Source: Entonaema liquescens
Taxonomy: Eukaryota; Ascomycota; Sordariomycetes; Xylariales; Xylariaceae
DNA: 64,000 nucleotides
Assembly: GCA_902805475.1 (NCBI GenBank)
Contig: CADCSX010000005.1
Span: 2,367,501-2,431,500, forward strand
Reading direction: 5' to 3'
The position numbers were made by a program, and so were the translations under genes. Positions within the stretch are counted from its first letter, which is position 1. Every line of letters starts with the position of its first letter. This document shows, in pieces, positions 37,158 to 46,738 of this stretch. The notes beneath the pieces are model-generated. The model was given only the letters and a program-made list of their open reading frames with translations. It had not been told where the DNA came from and made no database searches.

Positions 37158-38329
37158 ATGCTGATAGGAATCTGTGGCGGTAAAGATTTCATTTTTTCTT
37201 CAAATCTGTCCTCTTTAAGAGTTCTTGCTTACACAAAACTGCAGCAAAATGCGCCGGCAAGAGCACAGTAGCTCAATATCTGATGGACCATCACGGCTTT
37301 AAAAAGCTGCATCTAAAATTATCAGCACCCAAAGCTGAAACTCGTTCTGGTACATCTGATTCTGATGTAGATTTGACCATCTCTGATACCCCTAAGAAGG
37401 GTCTTGCTCCGTCTCGGAAGCAAATATCCGCATCTTATACCTTCTCGACGACTGCTGCTCTTCTAGATTTCGTAACGAAGCACTGGCGCTCCCGCTGGGT
37501 CACGACAGACGTCCACAATGAGGCCGTCCTCGAGACCCTGAGTCGACGGCCATTTTTCATTCTCATTAGCGTCGACGCACCGCTGACCGTACGGTGGCAA
37601 CGTTACCAACGGCGAGGTAGTGAGGAACAGGAGACGGAAAATGAAGACCCCATCAGCCTCGAAGAGTTTGTATCTCAATCTGACCAGCATCTCTATGACG
37701 TATCATACGGAGTTCTCCCGCTCATGTCACGGGCCGCGATCCGGTTGCTGAATACATCGTCGGACCTTGCACACTTTTACGCCACGCTGGGTAAGCTGGA
37801 CTTGACTAATCCCGACCGCCTGCGCCCAAGCTGGGACAGCTACTTTATGGCTCTGGCATCCCTAGCGGCGCAGAGGTGTAATTGCATGAAACGTGCCGTA
37901 GGGTGCGTATTAGTGGATTCTAAACATCACGTCATCAGCACGGGCTACAACGGGACCCCGCGGCACTTGCTGAACTGCGGTGAGGGCGGTTGTCCGCGGT
38001 GTAACTCGGGCGAGAGTAGCGGAGCCGCATTGTCCACCTGCCTTTGCCTTCATGCGGAGGAAAATGCCTTATTAGAAGCCGGCCGCGAGAGGATTCGCGA
38101 CGGAAGCATTCTGTACTGTAACACATGTCCATGCTTGACATGTAGTATTAAGATTGTGCAGGTTGGTATTACCGAGGTAGTATACAGTCAAGGATATAGC
38201 ATGGACACCGAGACGGCCGAAATTTTTAGGAACGCTGGAGTAAAGTTGAGGCAATTTTCTCCGGTAGGTACCCCTTTCCTTCATTGCTCAAGTCATGCGG
38301 TTGTATATGTGGATGAGTGGTGGCACTAA
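37158..38329 (+). CDS. DCD1: Deoxycytidylate deaminase with N-terminal kinase-like domain
   Basis: Predicted 368 aa from exons 37158-37179 and 37245-38329. It begins MLIGICGAKCAGKSTVAQYL, a P-loop-like sequence spanning the intron, as seen in fungal dCMP deaminases with an NMP-kinase-like N-terminal region. The deaminase domain has the zinc signatures HAEENALLEAG (HAE near 277-279) and CPCLTC (cysteines near 304 and 307), with zinc-site support from CGEGGCPRC. The enzyme makes dUMP from dCMP for thymidylate synthesis. The first exon of 22 nt was chosen because it restores the glycine-rich start. Catalytic residues are intact, so activity is expected. Confidence 0.93.
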
Positions 38330-38878
38330 TACGCACGTAGCCGGCTAATGGGCTGATCCATCTGGAGAAGATGGAGCTTTATTGATGCCTGCAATTTAAC
38401 AAAAGACCTTATATGCTTCTTTGCACCTTCCGAATTGCGAGGCTTACAAAGGATCTAGTCTGGATACATTAGGCTCCGGGGTGACTTAGAGGCTGTTGGG
38501 AGGACCTGTAGACAAGCCATCATTCATATAATCTTCACCGAATAAAAAGCCTCAATCACATATTGGTCTGGATCATATATGCTTAAACTGATTGTCATTA
38601 GAGAAATTAAGAGTATTTGGACTCTACCGAGACTAACATCTCTTGATAAGAGCTCATTAAGTGGTATGTATAGCATGTAACGCAGGACATGACTAACATC
38701 CTTGGACCACCGACTTCAGGTCCCAAGTCCCTCGAATACGATACGCCATATTCAGGAAGGACGGACGGATTGTCGAATCGAAATATGTAACGCGTTACTG
38801 ATGTCTCGTTCCGTCATTTGTACCGACACCCTCTCCCTTCCCCCTAGACCTCCCCCACATGTTCTCATTAATAGCCCT
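38330..38878. other. Convergent intergenic region
   Basis: 3' flanks of DCD1 (+) and the small membrane protein (-). No feature was recognised. Confidence 0.4.
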
Positions 38879-39185
38879 TTACGCGGGGAGAGCGGCCTTC
38901 TTGGCTCTTCGCTTGGCGATAGCCTTTGATATCCAGAGACCGATCAGACCAACACCGACGACGAAAACGATACAAAACACGACAATAACGCCGGCTTCTT
39001 GTTGCTATTGATAGTTAGCATGCTTCTATACCGTAAGAAATATCTCCTCAAGGCCATATTGCATGAATACAATGAACGACCGAGGCGGAAATGATGGGGA
39101 TTGGTTCACATACAGCCCAGTTTTCTCGGCGAACGATGTGGTTGAGGGTGTCGCGAGCGACAACGGCGTTGCTGATAGCAGGCAT
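38879..39185 (-). CDS. Small single-pass membrane protein, 65 aa
   Basis: Two exons, 39114-39185 and 38879-39004, join in phase (RRENWA + QQEAGVIVVF). The protein has a short polar N-terminus (MPAISNAVVARDTLNHIVRR), one strong hydrophobic helix (GVIVVFCIVFVVGVGLIGLW) and a basic tail (ISKAIAKRRAKKAALPA). The basic tail suggests it faces the cytosol. Donor GTATGT and acceptor CAATAG flank the intron. Both exons are too short to stand out as ORFs. I do not recognise the family; small membrane proteins of this shape occur widely in fungi. The leader contains a likely 310-nt intron. Confidence 0.75.
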
Positions 39186-39194
39186 GTTGACGAA

Positions 39195-39504
39195 CTACAG
39201 GATATGTTAGTACTAAGCTATTTCAAACCCAACAGTATGTCAATGGAGGCTGAAATTAGACCAATTGAAGAATTTGATCAAGACAGGATTGCCCGAAGAG
39301 ATTAAATTCCCGCGTGACGGCAAGATACAAAAAGGCGCATATAAACCAGTCATTGGGATCGAATAAAATCCGACTCGGGATCGCAGAGCTCTCTCGGGCG
39401 AAATTCGGTAACTCGAATGAAATAGCGGTATGCTTTGAAGGCCATGGTGTTGTTGTGGACAAGCTTTTGAAGCTTCCAATTGATTTCATAAAAATGCGAC
39501 TTAC
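39195..39504 (-). other. Probable 5'-UTR intron of the small membrane protein gene
   Basis: On the minus strand a canonical donor (AAGAG followed by GTAAGT) at 39504 and an acceptor (CCTGTAG) at 39195 lie 9 nt before the ATG at 39185, with a CTAAC-type branch site about 15 nt upstream of the acceptor. The upstream leader is pyrimidine-rich. This explains open frames at 39350-39917 better than coding. Confidence 0.5.
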
Positions 39505-41603
39505 CTCTTGGGCGGTCGGAGGGTAACTCTGTGGTTGCTATGCGGAGTGCAGATAAACTGACTTGGTGGTAGATGAGCTTAACTGTTGGTTGACGGGTCA
39601 GAGAAGCTAAATCTGCGAACAACACAGGCCCTTGGATAGGATCGAGTGAGAAGATTTCCACAAGGACAAGTGAGTTGAAGGGAGGAAAAGAGCAGAACAA
39701 AAAGGTAAGAAAAAGGTGGGAGAGATCCGGGTCAAAAAGGAAAATAATAAGATGAGCTCTCGGCGTTAGACCTGGAGACGAGGGCAACAAAAAAAAAAAG
39801 CTTGTCCGGGGCGGCAGCTCGGTAAGCCTGTAAGCGTGCAGCAAAAGCCAGGACGGCTCGAAGCTCTGCGCGATTTTGTAGGTGGAGGTCTACAGGCACC
39901 GGGGTCACCGGATCCACTGAGTGGATAGCTTATATTTATTGTAATGCCGCAAATTGGCAGAATTAGGTATGGCTAAGGAACATCTGATCGGCGCAATGGG
40001 GAATGAGAAAGGCGGCGAGGGTCTGAGCTCGCGAGTAAACCCGAGTTTGGCCACAGCACAGCGATGACGAGGTTGCACCGTCCGTATGCTTATAAAAAAT
40101 CTATCAATTGAAAAAAGAAATATTTACTTACAGCTAGGTGTCCGAGTTCCACTATCCAGACGAATCTCTGAGAATTACTACGGAGGTCCTCGGCGTTGCG
40201 AAAACCGATGTATGTGGATTCTGGAGAGGGCGGTATCGTAGGATTTAGGAACTTGGAATTACGAATGGAGAAGTCGAAGAGAGAGATGTGGAGTCACTAA
40301 AAGCTGTTGTTTATGGGTTTATGGACCAAGTGCGGTGATGTCAGGCTTGCAGGCGTCCGGCCATTGCCTGCTACAGCACTAGTCCGCGTCCGGCTTGCGA
40401 TGGTCTAAACCCTTTTCGTGCCGGTCATGCGATAGTGATTGGTACCTTGTCCTTATCGCAAGAAACTATGCTACGAATAAGTACTATTTACCATTTAGAG
40501 ACTTCCGACTTGTCTTAAAAAAGCCTCTTGTGTTATTTCTCCTTTCGAAATCCCAGGGCTTCCAGGATTATTTACTATGTATCACTTCTACAGTAAGATG
40601 AAAATGAGGTAGCAGTAATGCGTGAATTTACTAGGCCACTCAGGTGTCACCTTTAAAAGCACCCATCCAGCAGCCAATTGGGCGATCAGGTCTTACGACT
40701 TATACAAAGACCTCGGTACATCATTAATAAGACTTTCCCTTAGGTACGATGTTTACGGGAATCCATTCATACATATATTACGGTACTGTTACATGTACAG
40801 AGATCCTAGTTGAAGCCAAGATTTTAAATCGTCGATGGAGCCAGACTTACGATGTAGATGTGCCCTATTGACGATCTAGTGACAGAACAGACATTCAATT
40901 AGACGACGCATAGACGCGTCGTCGACTTTGACGGCTCGTAGCAAATCTATTTAGTTTGCAGTATACCTAGGTAATTAAGGTAGATACCTATGTACCTAAC
41001 CTAGGTTGAATACCTTAGGTAGACGCAAGCAGATAAGTACCTGATAATAGCACAGTACCTACTAAACCGTAAACTAGCCCGTTGGAAATTTCAATCGCGC
41101 ATCGTTGAACCCGGCGCCGTTGTGGAGCATTCCTTTCTTGGGTATACCTCTTGTTTACCTTTGCAAGGATATGGAAAGCGTCTCAAGACAACTAATCAAT
41201 GAATTGTATCCATTTCCTGAACCTCTGCCAACGTCTCTTCACCCATTATTAATATTCGCCAATCACCGCTATTTAACTTGTTATCATATACGAGTATAAA
41301 ATAGCCAAGGGGCATTCGCATTGAATATAAACAATAACTAGGTACATGTAACTAGTTACACGTACCTAGAAACTAAAGTTTATAGGTCAAACGTTAATCC
41401 AGCCTAAACTAGGTAACTCAGGTCCCAGTCCCTGAGATAGGTCAAGTTGGCACATTATTTAGCTGTGGGCTAGATCTTTGTTCCTGATGTATAAGGCTTT
41501 GAGACCAGGAAATCCGGTAGTAGCTATTGTGAGCTTCTTCATCGTGGATTATAATCGTAGATCAAAGAAGAGCCATGGATTTTAATCGCATTGTCTTCTC
41601 TCC

Positions 41604-41628
41604 TTCTCTGCTTCTCTGCTTCTCTGCT
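41604..41628. repeat. CTTCTCTG tandem repeat
   Basis: Three units of an 8-bp CTTCTCTG repeat in a pyrimidine tract. Confidence 0.7.
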
Positions 41629-41996
41629 TCTCGGGACCTCGAATAAACTACCTAACCTAACTCAATAGTGACTTACCCCTGGGACTTAAGACTTAGGATG
41701 GACCTAAGTGGACCAATTGAATCCTTCCAATTCTCGCGTAGGTGCCATACAAACAAAAGGTGGGTGCGTTTGTTGTCTAGGTACTAGTTAATAGTAACAT
41801 GAAATTGGAGTTCTAACATTATTCTCAAAACTCGTGGTCGGCGCTATGTATCACTCCTATTAAGGTAATTCCATCGACGTTGACGATGATATTTGTGTAA
41901 CTACCAAATATCCTACAACGATGTCGAGATACCCGTAATCTTCAACATGGATTGGCCTTCAGCCACTTTTAGTCATCATATTAATAACTACCTAGC

Positions 41997-43597
41997 TATA
42001 TCGTAGGACTTGGGATATACCGCCTATACCTAAGTCCACTTGCTAAGATTCCTGGCCCAAAACTTGCCGATGAGGAATATTTAAGACTTAAACCGATTAA
42101 CCATAATATAAGCACGAAATTCTAAGTGAATTTATCTAGCCTTAACTACATGGTACAATGCCTATCATGACATATTTCGAGGAGGTCAATACGTCTGTGT
42201 TGTGGAGGAGATGCATCGCAAATACGGCCCAATCGTCCGGATCAGGCCAGATGTAGTGCATATAAATGACCTGGCTTTGTCGAGAAACTATACTCACAGT
42301 CCCCGAAGCAGAGACGTGAAAGGTGTGGGACTGTCCTTCAGACATTACAAGCTGAAGGGTCGATTCCAGCTACTCAAGATCATGAACTCCATCGCAGATA
42401 TTATCCAAGCTTATGCGTTTGGTGAAGGGGATAGGTGTCTCGACAAGGAGGATTGCAATACTGCCTTTTTTGACATCAGTAAGCATTTGGGGGGTTCTCT
42501 TCTTGTCCTCCGTCAAGCGTGGCTTCTCATAAACATATTCTGAGACTACGAGTTTGGCTTATCAGCCCCAGTATTTCAACTCTAGCTCATGACTTAATAG
42601 CGACTGCTAATTTGTATTTTATAGTGGCTCCGAGTCGACTGGCTCATCTCGGAACCCACGTCTTTTGGCTGGCCAGTCTTCCGAGCAGTTTACCCCCTAA
42701 AACAATGGCTATCATTATACCTAAGGTCGGCGGACTCACAAGTTTCGTCGAGGTAGGCGAGATTAGCTGACCAATTTCGGGATCTGATATGTTATATGGC
42801 TAACAGCATATAACAGGGTTCAGGTTGAAGAAGTTCGAAAGGCCAAAGATTTCCCGGAAGGGAAAACAATATTTCACGAGATCATCCGTAGTGACATACC
42901 GGAATCCGAGAAAGAAATACGATGCTTAACGGAAGAGGCTAAGGTAATGGTCGTCGCAGGTAGCGAAACCACGGCTTCCACCCTAGCGGCAATCTTATAT
43001 CACTTGCTTGCTGATCGTCAACTCTTCAATAGGTTGAGAGCCGAACTGGAAACTATCATGCCCGATCGCAATGAGCATCCAGTTGCATCAAAGTTGGATA
43101 GCCTCCCACTTCTAAATGCAATCATAGAAGAAGCCGTTAGGCTTTACCCCGGCGCCACCCACCGCCAAGATCGCACGTGCCCTGATGAGGATCTCATCTA
43201 CGAGGTGCCAAACGGCCGAAGATATGTTATTCCAGCCGGCTCAGCCGTCGGTATGGCAACGCCGATTTTGAATCGCAACCTAGACTTGTATGATCGGCCA
43301 GACGAATTTCGACCCGAGCGTTATCTAGAGAATCCAAAACTTTCAAAATATCTGATGTCATTTTCTAAGGGAACAAGACAATGCATAGGAATAAATCTTG
43401 CGTACCAAGAACTGCAAATTTCCACTGCTGGTATCGTTAGGCGTTACGATATCTACGATCCAACTAGGAAGACTCAAAGTGGACCGACATTAGAGCTGTA
43501 TCAGACTACGAGGGAAGACGTTGCAGTTCATTCGGATTACATAACAACTGCACCATATAAAAGTAGTCTAGGTCTGAAAGTCATAGTTCGAGATTGA
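41997..43597 (+). pseudogene. Cytochrome P450 pseudogene (trichodiene-oxygenase-like clade)
   Basis: The C-terminal half is well kept: I-helix AGSETTAS, ExxR in EEAVRLYPGATHRQD, FRPERYL, and heme loop FSKGTRQCIG, ending at 43597. Two introns look intact (42479-42624 and 42753-42823). The N-terminal part is broken. The proline-rich entry RLYLSPLAKIPGPKLA is at 42018-42068, but the next splice donor reads AT instead of GT at 42070. The following exon (TWYNAYHDIFRGGQYV) shifts frame near 42320. A deletion of roughly 50 codons lies near 42395, between DHELHR and DIIQAYAFGEGD. No start codon for a full enzyme was found. RLYPGATHRQDR is typical of a large P450 group that includes trichodiene-oxygenase-like proteins; subfamily is uncertain. 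Confidence 0.88.
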
Positions 43598-43979
43598 GTC
43601 TAAATGAAAAATTGAAGCGGTATGTACGAAATATAGGTAGCTTCTAGAGATATTGAACTGTGCTTATATCTCAGCACTTAGATAGCTAATAATAAGCAAA
43701 CCCATGTCATTCTAGAGTAGAGACTGGGTCGAGAATGGTAAGTGTTATTAAAAATGTATTGTAGATAATAGATTCGTAGATGTGATATGCATTGTCGTAA
43801 GGCCGAAGTAGGGTTTAGCATGGACAAGATGGCTTCAAACCCACAATGAGTTGATAGCCCCTATTTCCGGATGCGAACCAAACACTGCCACCGCGTATGA
43901 GATTCGCGACTTTGCCGGTCTTGTAGCATGTAAATAATTCTCCTAACACTAAGCATCTATCGTATGCTTCCCCGCCATA
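43598..43979. other. Convergent intergenic region
   Basis: Between the P450 relic and cytochrome b5. No feature seen. Confidence 0.4.
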
Positions 43980-44309
43980 TTATAATTTCGCCGTCTCGGT
44001 CAGCTCTCCAACCTTCAGCTTGCCGCCGTATTTTTCTAGGACATTCTTGCCGTGATATTTCCAGAATTGCTTCGTCGCGTTTTTACCGGCCATGCGCTTG
44101 AGGATCTTTGCTCCTCCCGGGTGCTCGTCAAGGAAATCTGTGTTGAAGAATTGCTGTGAGTCTACTGGATTGCATAGTAGTGAAAGAGAAAATCGGGTGG
44201 GAATAGCCTCACTTGTTATGTCATAGACGCCGCTATCAACGATTATGTACATGCCATTCTTCTCGTCCTTGTGCTCGGCGACATCTTTGGCTGTGAATGT
44301 CTTAGACAT
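43980..44309 (-). CDS. Soluble cytochrome b5-like heme protein
   Basis: Predicted 84 aa from exons 44213-44309 and 43980-44137. The spliced product reads VYDITNFLDEHPGGAKILKR, the cytochrome b5 core, with axial heme ligands H38 (DEHPGG) and H61 (KYHGKN). There is no membrane tail, so it is probably cytosolic, or the electron partner of another protein. The intron is 75 nt, a multiple of three, and has no stop; an unspliced reading would be a 109-aa protein with 25 residues inserted next to the heme loop. The spliced form fits the family far better. Confidence 0.88.
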   Translation of the reverse strand: MSKTFTAKDVAEHKDEKNGMYIIVDSGVYDITSEAIPTRFSLSLLCNPVDSQQFFNTDFLDEHPGGAKILKRMAGKNATKQFWKYHGKNVLEKYGGKLKVGELTETAKL

Positions 44310-44990
44310 GATGAATATACGGGATTCGGCGTTGGGATTTGGAGATCGCGGCTAACTTGAGAGGAAATGCCTTGCTGATGTGATATTTATGACAGACGAA
44401 AGATATGTCGATAATTATTTGTACGACAGATGTTACCCATAAAATAAAGTGAATTGGTGTTGTAATTGTTAAGGAGCTTAGTGATTGTTTAAGAATAAGA
44501 ATGCCAACTTATCGCAACTTCCCGCTGCGATTTAATCCATCCAAAAGAACCTCGGCATAACATCATCCAGGGTATGGATTGAACAGGGATTTAATTACCT
44601 TCAACGTTATTGGTGCGCCGGAAGCATTAAGACCATTTGCCTTACCGCCCCGTAGGTCAGATGGCGAGCACTAACACGTTTCCGGAATAGCAGCTTTGGC
44701 GGATCTAATCACGTACTTAGGTACAAAATCATACTTGTGATCTTACATTGATACTTATTCTATCGTAGCTAGTGACATGCAGCTATCTTCACAGCACACT
44801 GACACGGGTTAGTTATTATGACATTTTTCAATAATAGAGCAGGACCACGGCTAAGGCCCACCAACATGACATACTTCAAGCTATATACATAACAATAACT
44901 GTCAGATACGCAGGGAATTAGTATAGATCATGCTTAGGTATCTTCAAGCCTCAACCTCTCGCTTTTAGTCTAGTTAATTTGGTATATCTT
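44310..44990. other. Intergenic region, cytochrome b5 upstream / OMA1 3' end
   Basis: About 0.7 kb; no coding evidence. Confidence 0.4.
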
Positions 44991-46248
44991 CTACTCTATG
45001 AGTATGCCCTTTTCCATGGCCTTCCTAAACAAGTCTGCGAATGTCGATGTCCCTCTACAGTCGCTCTGTTGCATCTTTTCTAAGGCAGTGGGCATCCATT
45101 CCCCTATTTTCTGTATTCGGTTGAAATTCTATATATTGTTAGCCAGATTGAATACAAGGGTCAACTTTACCCCATGAAATATCATGTACATACCGAAGGA
45201 TGAGTACTCATCCATTCAGGCGGTTCTTCCTGTTGTGCTCTCTCCATTCGCTTCCAGAAGCTAATGGCTTCACGTGGATCGTAGCAAGCTTCTGCCATCA
45301 TCATCAGGCCGATGTAGTCTGCCTCACTCTCCTGCATGCGACCCATGGGTCTCGAAAATAGAAGATCTAAAACTGCACTTCCGATGAACTGTGTGCCTAA
45401 GATCGCTATTCCGCCCGTAAGGAATATAAGGGAGTAGAGAAAGATGTTTACCCCGATCTGTCCGGACATGCGCTCGGCCACGTGCCCAGCAAGGTTGTGA
45501 GCAATCTCATGACCCAGTACCGCCGCAAGGCCATCCTCATTCCTGGCAATAGGTATCAAGCCGCTGAAAACAAAAACCTTTCCTCCGGGAAGAACAAATG
45601 CGTTCGCAGTGTCTAATCGCTGTTAGCGTCATTGGTCTGTCTCGTCTCGCGTCATAAATTCGCCGAGATAGATAAATTCCGAGGCGTTCACGTACGGGGA
45701 TCGTCAATCACCCTTATTTCCCAATTAGAATCTTCCATGCCCGATACTGGTATTAACTTCCTCATAACGCGTTTTACCATAGCCATACGTGGGTCCCAAT
45801 CGCTCAGGAAACGTCCACCAGAACGCTCCACCTCCCATATAAGTCGCTTGACCTGTGCTTCGCTCGCCGCCTCCACTGTATGCTCGCTGAAACAATTAAA
45901 GCGCCGCCGACCCGATACCGGTACGGTCTGAATATTACTAAAATAAAATACAACTGCGGCAGCAACAGATAGAGCAATAACGGTATACAAACTCGGAGAA
46001 CGGGCGACTCGTCTAAGACGGTCGGAGGTTACGAGAGGCTTGGCTTGGGAGAGTCGATAGTGAGGATCATGGTTATAGTTGCGCGTCTCGTGAGGAGGAC
46101 GTGGCCAGTTATTCTTTCGAAATTGCGTATGGGAGAATGGTCGGGTTTGTTGGATAAGGCGGAGGGGAGAGAAGGTCGAGGAAGACGGAGGAGACACTCT
46201 TATTGTTAAGGAGTGCCATAAAGGCCGTAAGAACCGACGCGATTGCAT
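44991..46248 (-). CDS. OMA1: Mitochondrial metalloprotease Oma1
   Basis: Predicted 369 aa from exons 45696-46248, 45194-45612 and 44991-45128. The N-terminus is basic and Ser-rich (MQSRRFLRPLWHSLTIRVSP), typical of a mitochondrial presequence. A membrane helix (SLYTVIALSVAAAVVFYF) comes before the M48 protease domain: TANAFVLPGGKVFVFSGL, zinc motif HEIAH at residues 219-223, and the third ligand in QESEADYIGLMMM. Another hydrophobic segment (FLYSLIFLTGGIAILG) follows. Oma1 is an inner-membrane, stress-activated protease that degrades or processes membrane proteins. The ATG at 46248 was used; the frame upstream has only a GTG. Length is close to yeast Oma1. Confidence 0.95.
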
Positions 46249-46738
46249 CGTGAGGTTTGCGCTTACGCGCACGCGGCAAGGCAGAAGACAAGCCGGAGCG
46301 GAAGTTTAAAGTTGAGAAGTTGAAGGTTGAGTTCCGAGCTTAAGAGGGGAGCTTCAATATTACGTCAATCATTTTGCAAGTGCCAAGACCACTAAGTCCG
46401 GGGTACATACATGTACATCTCTATTTAAGATACCTACCTAGGTACCTATCTCCTAAGCCAATGATACCTAGGTACTAGTGACACTATCCATCTACAAAAA
46501 CATTACATACCATAGTATAAGAAGGCATATAGCCAGTCAACAGATACGGGTTCAAATTGTTAATCAGATAATAGTATAATAAGATGATGACCTAATTAAC
46601 ACTTTACCCTGCATAACCAGGAACCATTTTATACTCCTCCAACTCATCATACATATCTGCCAAAAAAAAAGGGGAAAAAAAAAATATCTACAGTATTAAC
46701 ATATAGGATTCCAGTCCTTAATATATTTGGTAGAAAAT
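46249..46738. other. Intergenic region, OMA1 upstream / GH16 3' end
   Basis: Holds a TACCTAGGTACCTA motif near 46433-46450 and A-rich runs at 46662-46684. No gene seen. Confidence 0.4.

Larger units (their letters stand above)
39186..41996. other. Leader and intergenic region before the P450 relic
   Basis: The left part is leader/promoter of the small membrane gene. From about 40340 no gene is seen. Palindromic TACCTAGGTA-type motifs cluster at 40960-41050 and 41340-41370. Confidence 0.4.

Noticed and set aside
39350..39917. Minus-strand ORFs of up to 164 codons upstream of the small membrane protein
   Set aside because: They span a pyrimidine-rich leader and a canonical intron that ends 9 nt before the ATG, so they are better explained as 5'-UTR.
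42500..42543. Premature stop after WLLINIF in the P450
   Set aside because: It lies inside a canonical intron (42479-42624) and is not a coding defect.
46249..46272. Upstream start of OMA1 at 46272
   Set aside because: The codon there is GTG; the first ATG is at 46248 and gives a good presequence.
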